Assembly (NCBI GenBank): GCA_000583135.1
Contig: JFBG01000059.1
Span: 1 to 51,162, forward strand
DNA: 51,162 nt
Origin: Thioalkalivibrio sp. HK1
GTDB lineage: Bacteria; Pseudomonadota; Gammaproteobacteria; HK1
Direction of reading: 5' to 3'
Made by a program: the position numbers and the translations under genes. Below are positions 20,034-29,833 of this stretch, in pieces. The notes under the pieces are model-generated. The model ran no database searches. It was not told where the DNA came from and worked only from the letters and a program-made list of their open reading frames with translations. Within the stretch, counting starts at the first letter, position 1, and every line of letters begins with the position of its first letter.

Positions 20034-20987
20034 ATGAGCGCTTCCGCCTCATCGACAACGCACCCATCGCTCCCTTCTTCGGCGAGCGACGATGCGACTT
20101 TCGAACGCTCGCTGAGCGATGAGCGAAAGCGTATCCACACGCTGCTGGATCGGGCGCTGCCCGCACCCGATCTGATCCCGCAGGAACTCCATCGGGCGAT
20201 GCGTCATTCGGTGCTGAACGGAGGCAAACGTCTGCGGGCGATTTTGGTGCTGGCGGTGGCCGATGCGATAAAGGGTCGATCGAAAAAGAGCGACGATGCC
20301 GCCTGCGCCGTGGAGCTGGTTCACGCCTACTCGCTGGTGCATGACGATCTGCCGTCGATGGACGACGATGATCTGCGGCGCGGTGTCCCTACCTGCCACC
20401 GCGTCTTCGGCGAGGCCAACGCTCTGCTGGCGGGGGATACACTGCAGTCGTTGGCCTTCGAGGTCTTGGCGCGCGAGGAGCATCCGGCGAACGGCGAAAT
20501 GGTTCGTACTTTGGCGCGCGCGATCGGCTCCACGGGGATGGGGGGCGGACAGGCGATCGATCTCGCCGCCGTCGAAAAAACGATGCGCCTTTCGGATCTC
20601 GAGGATATGCACGAGCGCAAAACCGGGGCGCTGATCCGAGCCTGCGTCCGATTGGGGGCTTTGAGCGTCGGAATCGTCGACAATATCGGGGGCGAGGGTT
20701 CGAAGATCCTCGCCGCGCTCGATCGCTATGCCCGATGCACGGGGCTGGCATTTCAGATCCGCGACGATGTTCTGGATATCGAGGGCGACACCGATACCCT
20801 GGGCAAGCATCGAGGAATGGATGTAGCGCTCAACAAGCCCACCTACCCCGCCCTGATCGGGATCGACGCTTCTAGAGCCAAAGCGCATGAACTTCACGAT
20901 CGCGCTCTGGCGGAGATCGAATCTTGGGGCCCGGCTTTCGATTCGCTGCGGCGGATCGCCGGATTCATCGTCAATCGGCGATACTGA
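20034..20987 (+). CDS. ispA: Farnesyl diphosphate synthase (geranyltranstransferase)
   Basis: 317 residues. Condenses IPP with DMAPP and GPP to farnesyl diphosphate, feeding undecaprenyl and ubiquinone side chains. The first Asp-rich motif is DDLPSMDDDDLRRG, the second DDVLDIEGD; GGKRLRAIL is near the N-terminus. About 20 Ser/Ala-rich residues extend the N-terminus relative to E. coli IspA. It lies after xseB. dxs, normally next, is absent and folE2 follows instead. IspB, the long-chain synthase, is encoded at 37399. Confidence 0.95.
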   Translation: MSASASSTTHPSLPSSASDDATFERSLSDERKRIHTLLDRALPAPDLIPQELHRAMRHSVLNGGKRLRAILVLAVADAIKGRSKKSDDAACAVELVHAYSLVHDDLPSMDDDDLRRGVPTCHRVFGEANALLAGDTLQSLAFEVLAREEHPANGEMVRTLARAIGSTGMGGGQAIDLAAVEKTMRLSDLEDMHERKTGALIRACVRLGALSVGIVDNIGGEGSKILAALDRYARCTGLAFQIRDDVLDIEGDTDTLGKHRGMDVALNKPTYPALIGIDASRAKAHELHDRALAEIESWGPAFDSLRRIAGFIVNRRY

Positions 20988-21177
20988 AAAAACGCTTGCG
21001 GATCGACCGCATCGAGACCCGAGGCAAGGGCGCGGATCTCGAACGGGATGCACATCTTCACATCGACTTCACGTCTTCACCGTCATCATCGGGCAATGAA
21101 TCCGGCGGATTCGACGACATCATCGCCCCCGAAGGGGCATTCGGACGATCGATTTTCATCAAAAGGCGAACTCAACC

Positions 21178-22068
21178 ATGACGATCAACTCGGCCCTGAC
21201 CGGGGCAGCGGATGATAGGGAAGACGTGGATTTGGCCACCGAGGCGATGCTCGATGACGATGCGAACGAGCCGATGATCGACGATGTGCAAAGCTCGATG
21301 GATACGCGCAACATCGCGATCGACAAGGTCGGGATCAAGGGCATTCGCCATCCGGTCCGGGTGCGGGATCGATCTCAAGGCGAGCAACACACCATCGCCA
21401 CCTTCGATATGTATGTCGAGCTTCCCCATAGCTTCAAAGGAACGCATATGTCGCGTTTCGTGGCCATCCTCAACAACCATGAATACGAGATCAGCGTTCG
21501 CTCCTTCCGCGACATGCTGACCGAGATGGTGACAGTGCTCGAAGCCGACTCCGGGTATATCGAGATGCACTTTCCCTATTTCATCCGCAAGAGCGCCCCG
21601 ATCAGCAAAGTGGCGAGTTTGATGGACTACGATGTGAGCCTGATCGGCCGGATCGATGCCGACGGTCCGCGAACGGAAGTCAAGGTGCTGGTCCCCGTTA
21701 CCAGCCTTTGCCCTTGCTCCAAGAAGATCTCCCGCTACGGCGCCCACAACCAACGATCCCATATCACCGTGCAAGCCCGCACCCGAGGATGGATGTGGAT
21801 AGAGGAGTTGATCGATATCGTCGAGTCGGAGGCTTCGTGCGAACTATTCGGCCTGCTCAAACGACCCGACGAGAAATTCGTCACCGAACGAGCCTACGAA
21901 AACCCGAAATTCGTCGAGGATATGGTGCGCGATGTGGCCCAACGTCTGAACGAGGAGGAGCGCATCGTCAGCTATGTGGTGGAGGCGGAAAATTTCGAAT
22001 CGATCCACAACCATTCCGCCTATGCCTGCATCCAGCACGATCGCGAAACCGATACCGCTGCGCGGTGA
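21178..22068 (+). CDS. folE2: GTP cyclohydrolase FolE2 (type IB)
   Basis: 296 residues. Converts GTP to dihydroneopterin triphosphate, first step of folate and, in some species, queuosine synthesis. The FolE2 hallmark is the metal-ligand segment [13 protein letters not shown], with HNQRSHITV following and the Glu/His-bearing end near [10 protein letters not shown]. FolE2 uses metals other than zinc and often backs up FolE during zinc shortage; I see no Zur-like box in the 190 bp upstream. The N-terminal 30 residues are acidic and poorly conserved. Its place after ispA is not the usual one. Confidence 0.93.
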   Translation: MTINSALTGAADDREDVDLATEAMLDDDANEPMIDDVQSSMDTRNIAIDKVGIKGIRHPVRVRDRSQGEQHTIATFDMYVELPHSFKGTHMSRFVAILNNHEYEISVRSFRDMLTEMVTVLEADSGYIEMHFPYFIRKSAPISKVASLMDYDVSLIGRIDADGPRTEVKVLVPVTSLCPCSKKISRYGAHNQRSHITVQARTRGWMWIEELIDIVESEASCELFGLLKRPDEKFVTERAYENPKFVEDMVRDVAQRLNEEERIVSYVVEAENFESIHNHSAYACIQHDRETDTAAR

Positions 22069-22071
22069 ACG

Positions 22072-22101
22072 AGCGATGCGGACTCGAACGGCCGCATCGC
22101 T
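22072..22101. terminator. Hairpin between convergent folE2 and mazG
   Basis: Arms AGCGATGCGG (22072-22081) and CCGCATCGCT (22092-22101) are exact complements around a 10-nt loop, four bases after the folE2 stop. A short TTT follows on the plus strand. It fits a terminator for folE2 and perhaps also for mazG arriving from the other side. Confidence 0.6.
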
Positions 22102-22173
22102 TTGTCCGCCTCGGCAATATCGCCCTTTCCCTTGCGCCGATGCGCTCGTCCTCGCTTCGAAGCATCGAAGGCA

Positions 22174-22998
22174 TCATCCTTTCGACGAGGACGACTCCCT
22201 TTGCCGGTCCTTGATCGAAGACCACAATCGTTCCAATGATTCGATGGGCTGCTTAGGGATCGGGGCATCGCCGGCGGCCGCGGCTCTCTCCTCGCGCCGG
22301 ACTTCTTCTTCGAGAGCGCGGAATCTTCGCTCGAATTTTCGATTGGCGGATCGCGCCGCGACCTCCGGATCGACCCCGAGGTGGCGCGCAAGGTTGACGA
22401 GGGTGAAGAACATATCCCCGATCTCTTCCTCGATCGACGCTTTTTCCCCCGAGGCGACGGCTTCGGCGAGTTCTTCCTTCTCCTCGGCGAGTTTGTCGAG
22501 CACCCCTTGCGCATCCGACCAATCGAATCCGCATCGTGCGGCTCGGCTTTGGAGCTTGGTCGCCTTGGAAAGGGCGGGAAGAGCGACCGGAATGCCATCG
22601 AGATGGCTTCGCATCGACGGATCCGCCGAACGCTCGGCCGCTTTCATCGTCTCCCACGATGCAATCTGCTGTTGCGCATCCGGCATCCTCTCGTGCCGAA
22701 AAACATGCGGATGGCGGCGCACCATCTTGTCGATGATCGCGCTCACCACATCATCGAAATCGAATATCCCCGCCTCGCGAGCGAGCTGCGCATGAAAAAC
22801 CACCTGAAAAAGCAAATCGCCGAGTTCGTCCGCAAGATCGTCGGCACAATCGCGTTCGATCGCATCGGCCACTTCATAAGCCTCCTCGATGGTATAGGGC
22901 GCGATGGTGCGAAAAGTCTGCTCCCGATCCCAAGGGCATCCGCTCTTCGGATCGCGCAATCGCATCATGATCCCCAACAGCTCATCCATTCGACTCAT
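22174..22998 (-). CDS. mazG: Nucleoside triphosphate pyrophosphohydrolase MazG
   Basis: 274 residues with two MazG repeats. Hydrolyses NTPs to NMP and pyrophosphate, a house-cleaning and stress role. The N-terminal repeat shows LRDPKSGCPWDREQTF, EEAYEVADAI and DELGDLLFQVVFHAQ. The second shows KEELAEAV and EEEIGDMFFTLVNLAR. The tail after residue 245 is polar. It runs toward folE2. Its start lies within about 20 bp of the divergent slt coding region. Confidence 0.95.
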   Translation of the reverse strand: MSRMDELLGIMMRLRDPKSGCPWDREQTFRTIAPYTIEEAYEVADAIERDCADDLADELGDLLFQVVFHAQLAREAGIFDFDDVVSAIIDKMVRRHPHVFRHERMPDAQQQIASWETMKAAERSADPSMRSHLDGIPVALPALSKATKLQSRAARCGFDWSDAQGVLDKLAEEKEELAEAVASGEKASIEEEIGDMFFTLVNLARHLGVDPEVAARSANRKFERRFRALEEEVRREERAAAAGDAPIPKQPIESLERLWSSIKDRQRESSSSKG

Positions 22999-23013
22999 CG
23001 ATCACCGCTCCCT

Positions 23014-25107
23014 TTTACCAAAGCGCGATTCGCTCGCACCGATCCGCCGCGCCGGCATCCCGGCTTCAAAGGAATCGCCGCCGCCGGCCTTCTCGCGGCC
23101 ACCTTGGCGGGTTGCACCCTATCCTCGGTCGCCGGCTCGCCCGGGGCGGCCCCCGAAGCGGAAGTATCGATCATCGAGGCCGACCAAGGAGATTCGGAGC
23201 CGGTGATCACCATCCGGACCCCGGCGACGCCCCCCGTTTGCCCGGCGATGGAATTTCCCCGAGAACATCGCGATCGCTTCGAGCGCGCGGAGAAGGATCC
23301 GCCGCGCAGCGCAAAGGCATGGGAAGCGCTACAGGCCACGCTCGGCGACTATCCCCTTTTGCCTTATATCGAATATGCCCGCCTGCGAAGGGATATCTCG
23401 AGCGCATCGAATGCGTCGATCGAATCCTTCCTCGAACGTCACGCAGGCGGACCGGTGGAGAAATGGATACGCGAGCGTTGGTTGGAGAAACTGGCAAAGC
23501 GCGGGGATTGGCAGCGATTCGTGCGGTGGTATTCGGATGATGCACCGACCACCCTTCGCTGCCACCACGCATCGGCGCTGTACGAGACCGGCCAACATCG
23601 GCGCGCCCTCGACGAAGCCGAAGATCTATGGCTTTTCGGTCAATCGCGCCCCAAAGCCTGCGATCCGATCTTCGAGGTCTATCTTTCCTCGGATCGATTC
23701 TCCGACGATATCGCATGGCAGCGCATCGGCCTTGCGATGGAAAAAGGCAGCCTTGACTTGGTTCGCTACTTGGAGCGATTCCTCGGCGATGAGGATCGAC
23801 GCCTGTCGACATTGTGGCGACGATTGCATCGCAAGCCGAACGAAGTCGCCCAAGCGCAAGTAAACGAGAACTCCGATCGAGCCCAAGAGGTCCTGCGCCA
23901 TGTCATCGAACGCCTTGCGCGCAACGAACCCTTGGCCGCCGCCGAGGCCCTGCGCCGACTCGAAGAGCGCGGCCTTGCCGGGGAGACGGTGCGGGCCGCC
24001 GCCATCCGTCGGATCGCGCTCACCTTCGCCTTGCGGCGAGACCGCCGCGCCCTGCAATGGATGCCGCTTGTCGATCCCGCCCCCGACGATCACCGACTGC
24101 TGCGCTGGCGGGTGGCGAGTGCGGCTTTGCACGAACAATGGCCTGCGGTCCTCGAGGGCATCGCGATCATGCCGAGCGATGAGCGCATGCGCGAACGCTG
24201 GCTTTGGTGGAAAGCCCGAGCGCTGGAGGAAACGGGAGAGGAAAAAAGCGCTCGACGCATCTTCGAATCCCTGGCCAAGAAGCGAGACTACTACGGCTTT
24301 TTGGCGGCGGACCGTATCGATGCGAGCTATCGCTTCAACCACGAGCCCATCGCTCCCGATGCCGAGACGGTGAGCCGGGTCGCAAATCTCGCCCCGACCC
24401 GCCGCGCCCTCGAGCTGATGCGTTTGGGTCGCTCGACGGCGGCGCGAAGAGAATGGCAATTCCTGCTACGGGGCCTCGACGAGGAAGAGACCCTTGCGGC
24501 CTCGTGGATCGCCGGCTGCACAAACTGGCATGGACGGGCGATCGCCACCATCGCCCGCATCAAGCAATGGGACGACCTCGAACTGCGCTTCCCCTTGCCC
24601 TATCGCAAAACCATCGACGAGCGGGCGATGCGCCATGATCTATCGAGCGCCGTGATCTTCGCCCTCATCCGACAAGAAAGCGCCTTCATCCCCGATATCC
24701 GATCGGGAGCGGGGGCGGTGGGGCTGATGCAGATCATGCCGAAAACCGGGCAGTCGATCGCTCGCTCGCTCGGAGTTTCGTGGCGGGGAACGAACCAGCT
24801 CCTTTCGCCTTCGACCAATCTCGACTTCGGCAGTTATTACCTGCGACGGATGCTGAACTCGACGAAGGGGAGCCTGCCCTTGGCCGCCGCCTCCTATAAC
24901 GCGGGGCTAAGAAGGGTGAAGACTTGGCTGCCGAAGGACGATTCGATCGATGCCATCGCTTGGATCGACAATATCCCCTTCACCGAGACCCGACGTTATG
25001 TGCGTCGGGTGCTGACATACTCCGCGATTTACGAATATCGGCTGGGGCTACCCATCACCCCCTTGAGAGATCGCCTATCCGAGGTGCCCCGACAAGGCGG
25101 AATCTGA
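23014..25107 (+). CDS. slt: Soluble lytic murein transglycosylase (Slt70-type), possible lipoprotein; start unresolved
   Basis: Cleaves the MurNAc-GlcNAc bond of peptidoglycan, releasing anhydro-muropeptides that AmpD (26 kb) helps recycle. The frame has the long helical N-terminal superhelix of Slt70, then the catalytic domain with IFALIRQESAFIPDIRSGAGAV (Glu in RQES), GLMQIMP and AAASYNAG. A lipobox LAGC with Cys codon at 23113-23115 suggests membrane anchoring. No ATG or GTG lies in frame between 22795 and that Cys; the only TTG, at 23104, would remove the signal. The coordinate given is therefore approximate. A rare start codon or a frameshift near 23000 is likely. Confidence 0.85.
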   Translation, partial: FTKARFARTDPPRRHPGFKGIAAAGLLAATLAGCTLSSVAGSPGAAPEAEVSIIEADQGDSEPVITIRTPATPPVCPAMEFPREHRDRFERAEKDPPRSAKAWEALQATLGDYPLLPYIEYARLRRDISSASNASIESFLERHAGGPVEKWIRERWLEKLAKRGDWQRFVRWYSDDAPTTLRCHHASALYETGQHRRALDEAEDLWLFGQSRPKACDPIFEVYLSSDRFSDDIAWQRIGLAMEKGSLDLVRYLERFLGDEDRRLSTLWRRLHRKPNEVAQAQVNENSDRAQEVLRHVIERLARNEPLAAAEALRRLEERGLAGETVRAAAIRRIALTFALRRDRRALQWMPLVDPAPDDHRLLRWRVASAALHEQWPAVLEGIAIMPSDERMRERWLWWKARALEETGEEKSARRIFESLAKKRDYYGFLAADRIDASYRFNHEPIAPDAETVSRVANLAPTRRALELMRLGRSTAARREWQFLLRGLDEEETLAASWIAGCTNWHGRAIATIARIKQWDDLELRFPLPYRKTIDERAMRHDLSSAVIFALIRQESAFIPDIRSGAGAVGLMQIMPKTGQSIARSLGVSWRGTNQLLSPSTNLDFGSYYLRRMLNSTKGSLPLAAASYNAGLRRVKTWLPKDDSIDAIAWIDNIPFTETRRYVRRVLTYSAIYEYRLGLPITPLRDRLSEVPRQGGI

Positions 25108-25212
25108 ATCAGGTGAATCAAGTCCATCGATGCGGGCAAAAAAGCCCACCCTTTCATCGCTTGCGCGAGGATCGAAGGGGAAATATCGAAGGAAAAGCCA
25201 TCGAACGGATAT

Positions 25213-25896
25213 CTAAGGTAAGTGGCTCATGCCCGGCAGCCCCGGCAAGAAGATATGCCCTTGGTGGAGACAAAAGCCGAGCCATTTCATCAAGAACCGA
25301 TTCATCCGCCACTTGCGTTCGAGTTCCGGGGTCGGGCTCGGTGACTTCGCCGAGGATCGAGGGTCGTGATCGAGGCGAAACGACGATCGGCGATTTTGCG
25401 AAATCAACTCCGCCGCCCGGGCATCGTGATAGATATGGATACGGGCATTCGGCTCGAGCACGCCTCGCCCCTCGTCGAGGCCTTTGCGGGATCGGCCTTT
25501 TTCGCAAGCCGGCCCATCGACACCCCTCTTTTCTCGGCAATCCTCATCGATGGCGGCGGGGGAAAGGCGATAGGTCAAATTCACCACCGTCGTATAGCGC
25601 CGGTGCTCGATGATCCGAAGATAGAGATCCTGCGCCCCGACGACCCTTGAAATCAGCAAGATATCCCGCGGCGAGAACGATCTCTCACCCCCCGAAGGAG
25701 GGTCGGACGCCACCGCCAAGCGATGAAGGCGATCTCTTCGCCCCAGCAGTTCGTCGATATCGGGAAGCAGGGTGATCATACGAACGTAATTCGCCTCGCA
25801 AGTGCGGATAAGGCCGGCGATATCGCGCTTGACGAAGCGATTCGAGGATGGAGCGTTTCGGTATCCGCCGAATGAGCGCGGCGCTCTCGTCTTCAT
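25213..25896 (-). CDS. YqiB-like DUF1249 family protein, enlarged
   Basis: 227 residues from the ATG at 25896, which has GAGG 7 nt upstream. It matches E. coli YqiB: LIRTCEANYVRMITLLPDID at the start, RYTTVVNLTYRLSP in the middle, IHIYHDARAAEL, and the end RMNRFLMKWLGFCLHQGHIF. YqiB has no established biochemical role; it is often near parE and cpdA. This copy is longer than the roughly 140-residue norm because of a Lys/Arg/Glu-rich insert of about 30 residues before the IHIYHD motif and N-terminal additions. It converges with slt. Confidence 0.8.
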   Translation of the reverse strand: MKTRAPRSFGGYRNAPSSNRFVKRDIAGLIRTCEANYVRMITLLPDIDELLGRRDRLHRLAVASDPPSGGERSFSPRDILLISRVVGAQDLYLRIIEHRRYTTVVNLTYRLSPAAIDEDCREKRGVDGPACEKGRSRKGLDEGRGVLEPNARIHIYHDARAAELISQNRRSSFRLDHDPRSSAKSPSPTPELERKWRMNRFLMKWLGFCLHQGHIFLPGLPGMSHLP

Positions 25897-26072
25897 CGAC
25901 GATCCTCGCTCCGGCCTATCTCTCATGATGAATATCCATAGTCGATCCTCTTTGGAGGAAATCCTCGTCGAAATCGCAAAGAAAAAAAGAAGTGTATCGG
26001 GTCAACGAGGGGGTTCGAGTCTCGATCTTTTGGATACCCGACAACCCCTCTTTTCATTTCTCGAACCCGCCA

Positions 26073-26645
26073 TCAAGTGCGCGATTGTCCTATAAAAGAA
26101 CGAAGGAGCGTCCGGAATCGATCCCATTCGAAGGAGGGACCCGGATCGCTTTTGCGCCCCGGAGCGATATCGCTGTGACCGACGATACGCGCCGGTGAAA
26201 TCGCAGGCCATCGATGCATCAATAGACCGCAAAGCGAGGCGAGGGTATCGTACTGCGCCGAGGTATAGTGAATGAAATCGCTCCCTTCGAGCTCGATCCC
26301 GATCGAAAAATCGTTGCAATCACGCCGTCCTTGCCAAGAGGATAAACCGGCATGCCACGCCCGCTTCGACAGGGCCACGAATTGCACCACCTCGCCCTCT
26401 CGCCGGATCAGAAGATGGGCCGATACCCGCAAATCCGAGATGGTGGAAAAGTATTCATGCTCATGCGCATCCAAACGATTGCAAAAAAGGGCTTCGATCC
26501 ACGGTCCGCCGAATTCCCCCGGAGGCAGGCTGATGCCATGCACCACGATCAGATCGGGGGCGCAATCCGGTGGGCGCACATCGAAATTCGGCGAGGGCGC
26601 ATACCTCGCCCCCGACACCCACTCTCCTGCCTCGTCCAAGCTCAA
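26073..26645 (-). CDS. ampD: 1,6-anhydro-N-acetylmuramyl-L-alanine amidase AmpD
   Basis: About 190 residues. Cytoplasmic zinc amidase that removes the peptide from anhydro-muropeptides during cell wall recycling and keeps AmpR-type signalling low. Zinc ligands and motifs: LIVVHGISLPPGEFGG, HLLIRREGEVVQFV, RAWHAGLSSWQGR, IGIELEG, IVGHSDIAPGRKSDPGP. Family alignment (AmpD begins close to GARRVPSPHYD) puts the start at a TTG (26645 or 26639) or the GTG at 26651, all overlapping the phosphotransferase stop. No ATG fits. A GTG at 26618 has AGGAG 5 nt upstream and is another choice. Confidence 0.9.
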   Translation of the reverse strand: MSLDEAGEWVSGARYAPSPNFDVRPPDCAPDLIVVHGISLPPGEFGGPWIEALFCNRLDAHEHEYFSTISDLRVSAHLLIRREGEVVQFVALSKRAWHAGLSSWQGRRDCNDFSIGIELEGSDFIHYTSAQYDTLASLCGLLMHRWPAISPARIVGHSDIAPGRKSDPGPSFEWDRFRTLLRSFIGQSRT

Positions 26646-27862
26646 AGGCACAGTCTGTACCCGGATTCGGCGAAGGTCCTCACCATCTCTCGTTTGGAAA
26701 GGGACTCGCCGGATGCGGCGTTTCCATCCAACCCCCGGCGATAAACCCCTTGGAGGATGGCCGCAAAACGAAAGCAGGAAAAAGCGAGATAGAAATTCCA
26801 ATGGGGAATTCGCATCGAGGTCTTCTCGAAAGTCTCGTTCGAAGGAGCACCCTCCAAACCCCGGCCTTTCAGATAATGCTCGATGATCTCATGCTCATCG
26901 GGAATTCCCGTTATCGCTCTCCCGGGCGATTCGAGCATGGAATAACCCGGCACATCGTGATGAAAGGCCATACAAACATAAGCAAGATCCGCAAGGGGAT
27001 CGCCGACGGTCGCCAGTTCCCAATCCAGCACCCCGATAAGACGAGGCTCGTGCAAGGCAAAAAGCAGATTGCCCAAACGATAATCCCCGTGGACCAAACT
27101 CGCCCTTCTCATCTTTTCGAAGATCGTCGTCGAGTCGGGAGCCCCGCTCAAATACTCGATGTAATAGTCTTGCAGGTATTCGGCCAGTCGATCCATGATC
27201 TTGATATCATCCGTGCGACTCGCCTCGTACTGCTTCGTCCAGCGCCGCAGCTGACGCCCCAGATAATCCCCGGGGCGAACGAGATCCAAAAGCCCCGCCT
27301 TTTCGATATCCACCGAGTGGATCGCAGCCAGCCCGGCCGCAGCGGCAAGGATCAAGGCCCGGCGTTCGGCGACGGAAACCCGAGGCAGGCGAGGGTCGAC
27401 GAAGACCCTGCCATCCAAATAATCCATCAAATAAAAGGCGGTGCCGATCACCGAGTCATCCTCGCACAACCCTAAAACGGCAGGCACGGGCACCTCGGTC
27501 AAGGCCAACGACGAGAGAATACGGTATTCGCGCTCGATCCGATGAGCGGTGGGAAGCAGCATCCCCGGGGGCTTCTTGCGCAAGACGACCCGCCGCTTCG
27601 GGGATTCGATCAGATAGGTCGGATTGGACTGCCCGCCTTCGAACTGCCTGATATCGAGACCTCGACCGAAGCCCTCGAGATGTCTTGCAAGCCAATCATC
27701 CAAACGCGCCTCGTCGATGGCGTGAACCCCGGTCGCCGGCGACAATATCGGGATCGCAGGTGCGGTTTCTTTCGATCCGATGCCTTCGCTCGTCGCTCCC
27801 ATCGAGCCTTGCGGCCCGGGCTCGGTTTTCGAAGCGCCGAGAATCCGGATCTTCTCGCTCAT
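26642..27862 (-). CDS. Phosphotransferase family protein (APH/ACAD10-11-like kinase domain)
   Basis: 406 residues with the aminoglycoside-phosphotransferase fold. The glycine-rich loop region is GGQSNPTYLIESPKRRVVLR; the catalytic loop is LVHGDYRLGNLLF; the metal motif is GVLDWELATVGDPLADLA. It most resembles the kinase-like domain fused to ACAD10 and ACAD11, which phosphorylates 4-hydroxy acyl-CoA during fatty acid breakdown. Here it is a stand-alone protein and its substrate is unknown. It is unlikely to be a drug-resistance gene. tRNA-Thr lies 19 bp upstream and ampD overlaps its end. Confidence 0.85.
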   Translation of the reverse strand: MSEKIRILGASKTEPGPQGSMGATSEGIGSKETAPAIPILSPATGVHAIDEARLDDWLARHLEGFGRGLDIRQFEGGQSNPTYLIESPKRRVVLRKKPPGMLLPTAHRIEREYRILSSLALTEVPVPAVLGLCEDDSVIGTAFYLMDYLDGRVFVDPRLPRVSVAERRALILAAAAGLAAIHSVDIEKAGLLDLVRPGDYLGRQLRRWTKQYEASRTDDIKIMDRLAEYLQDYYIEYLSGAPDSTTIFEKMRRASLVHGDYRLGNLLFALHEPRLIGVLDWELATVGDPLADLAYVCMAFHHDVPGYSMLESPGRAITGIPDEHEIIEHYLKGRGLEGAPSNETFEKTSMRIPHWNFYLAFSCFRFAAILQGVYRRGLDGNAASGESLSKREMVRTFAESGYRLCL

Positions 27863-27881
27863 ATCCGGTTTTTCTTCGATA

Positions 27882-27957
27882 TGGTGCCGGTGAGTGGACT
27901 TGAACCACCGACCTGCTGATTACGAATCAGCTGCTCTGCCAACTGAGCTACACCGGC
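27882..27957 (-). tRNA. tRNA-Thr (anticodon CGT)
   Basis: 76 nt read on the minus strand. Acceptor stem GCCGGTG pairs with CACCGGC, followed by A and an encoded CCA. The D-arm carries AGCTCAGTTGGCAGAGC. The anticodon stem-loop is GCTGA-TTCGTAA-TCAGC, giving CGT. The T-arm carries GGTTCAAGTCC. It sits between the Irr-like gene and the phosphotransferase, all on the same strand. Confidence 0.97.
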
Positions 27958-27994
27958 AAAAATGGCTGGCAAGACGGACATCTCATATCCGATA

Positions 27995-28459
27995 TCACGA
28001 TATCCGGCGCAATCTGATGATGGTCTCGATTCCATCGATGGCGGTGCCCGGCGGCAAGTCGGGCAGACCGTTCAATCGAATGGTCCCGGGGGCGATATCG
28101 ATCAAAAGCCCCGATTCCACATCATGAAAATGATCGTGATTCGAAGTATTGGAATCATAGAACACCCGGCTTCGATCCACGAGGACTTTGCGGAGCAGAC
28201 CCTTGCGCACGAAAAGCCCCAAGGTGTTGTAGATCGTCGCCTTCGAGACCTGCGCATCTTGCTTGACAAGGGCTCTTCGCAACTCATCGACGCTGATATG
28301 ACATGGACGATGCAGTAGATGGGCGGCGATGGTCAAGCGCTGCTTCGTGGGATTGACCCCGCGCTCTTGCAGCAAAGAGGCGAGCGCCTCGCGATCGGCC
28401 TTCGTCGAGACCGCATCGGCCTTTCTCCTCATTTTGCCACTTCGAGTCGGTTTCTTCAT
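27995..28459 (-). CDS. irr: Fur-family transcriptional regulator, Irr-like
   Basis: 154 residues. The winged-helix half shows LLQERGVNPTKQRLTIAAHL and VSKATIYNTLGLFVRKGLL. The dimerisation half reads NTSNHDHFHDVESGLLIDI, without the two CxxC zinc motifs of Fur. This pattern, with LPDLPPGT and IETIIRLR near the end, is that of Irr, the haem- and iron-responsive repressor of alphaproteobacteria. A perfect Irr-type box lies upstream of rubrerythrin at 19279, supporting this. The gene is followed by tRNA-Thr. PerR-type peroxide sensing is the main alternative. The symbol is my assignment by resemblance. Confidence 0.78.
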   Translation of the reverse strand: MKKPTRSGKMRRKADAVSTKADREALASLLQERGVNPTKQRLTIAAHLLHRPCHISVDELRRALVKQDAQVSKATIYNTLGLFVRKGLLRKVLVDRSRVFYDSNTSNHDHFHDVESGLLIDIAPGTIRLNGLPDLPPGTAIDGIETIIRLRRIS

Positions 28460-28705
28460 CGATCGTTCTTCGACGGCGATGTCTTGTCGGACGAATGCGA
28501 GGAATCAACCCCGCCTTGCTATCTGCCCGCCAAAAAACGGACTTGCAAGGTCGCACCGAGATCATAGAGTACAACAACTCGCCCACCCGTCGACACGAGT
28601 TCCAAGGGTTTCGGCCTCGCTTTCCCCAAACATCGCCCCTTCGACATGATCGCTCAATCGTCGATGGCCCGGCCGATCGCTTCGTTCGAAGGGCATCGAT
28701 AGCCC

Positions 28706-29656
28706 CTAGGCCAGCTCCTTCGGCAGCGAAAAGATCACGTTTTCGCTCGTCGTTTCTTGCGCACCGACCGGTTGCCCTCCCCACTCGACGAGACGGTCAA
28801 CCACCTCTTGCACCAACCCTTCCGGTGCGGAAGCACCCGCCGTCACCCCCACTCTACCCGCCCCTTCGAACCACCGGGGATCGAGCTCGCCCGCGGTATC
28901 GACCAAATGGGACGATGGGCAAAAACGAGCGGCGATCTCGCGCAGTCGGCTGGAATTGGAACTGTTGACGGAGCCGACCACGACGAAGACATCGCAGTCG
29001 GGGGCGATGCGCTTGACGGCATTTTGCCGGTTCTGCGTCGCATAGCAAATATCGCTTTTGCGCGGCCCTCGTATCGCGGGAAAACGCTCCTTCAAGGCGG
29101 CGATGATCTCGGCGGCATCGTCGACGGAAAGGGTGGTCTGGGTGATATAGGCAAGACGTTCCGGATCTTCGACCTCGAGCGCGGCCACATCCTCGGATGA
29201 TTCGAGCAGGTGAATCCCGCGAGAACGAGCCCCATCGCCGATCGAGGCCTCATCGAACTGACCCAAGGTGCCCTCGACTTCGGGATGACCCGCATGTCCG
29301 ATGAGGATGCATTCGAGCCCCTCTTTTTGATAACGCGAGACTTCGACGTGCACCTTGGTCACCAAGGGGCAAGTGGCATCGAATACCTGCAAACCGCGTC
29401 GGGCCGCTTCCTTGCGCACTTCCTTGGAAACGCCATGAGCACTGAAAATGACGATCGACCCGTTGGGGATCTCGTCGAGTTCATCGACGAAAATCGTACC
29501 CTTTTTGGATAGATCCTCGACCACCGACCGATTATGCACGACCTCGTGTCGAACATAGATCGGGGCGCCGAATTTCTCCAATGCCCGATCCACGATATCG
29601 ATGGCCCGTTCCACCCCGGCGCAAAAACCGCGGGGAGTGGCAAGCACGATCTCCAT
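28706..29656 (-). CDS. ispH: 4-hydroxy-3-methylbut-2-enyl diphosphate reductase
   Basis: 316 residues from the ATG at 29656, with GAGG at good spacing. Last enzyme of the MEP pathway, giving IPP and DMAPP. The three 4Fe-4S cysteines are in [23 protein letters not shown] and [11 protein letters not shown]. Other conserved parts are [19 protein letters not shown] and [12 protein letters not shown]. It lies downstream of lspA, as in gammaproteobacteria, but fkpB is not between them; 177 bp separate the two, so ispH may have its own promoter. Confidence 0.97.
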   Translation of the reverse strand: MEIVLATPRGFCAGVERAIDIVDRALEKFGAPIYVRHEVVHNRSVVEDLSKKGTIFVDELDEIPNGSIVIFSAHGVSKEVRKEAARRGLQVFDATCPLVTKVHVEVSRYQKEGLECILIGHAGHPEVEGTLGQFDEASIGDGARSRGIHLLESSEDVAALEVEDPERLAYITQTTLSVDDAAEIIAALKERFPAIRGPRKSDICYATQNRQNAVKRIAPDCDVFVVVGSVNSSNSSRLREIAARFCPSSHLVDTAGELDPRWFEGAGRVGVTAGASAPEGLVQEVVDRLVEWGGQPVGAQETTSENVIFSLPKELA

Positions 29657-29833
29657 TGACAAAACCTCGCATGGCAGGACGGCAAAGGCGAAATTCTACG
29701 CGATGATCGAAATACGCTTCGCCCAAGTCGCATTCCGTGGATAAAAAGCGGCTCTTCGAAAAGATGCGGCGGCCTTTCGATCTTCGCTTCATCCCTTGCG
29801 TCATCGAAGCGCATGGATTTTCCGATCGACGAT

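Noticed and set aside
26642..27862. Aminoglycoside resistance gene
   Set aside because: The kinase fold is shared, but the motifs fit the ACAD10/11-like phosphotransferases and the context is housekeeping.
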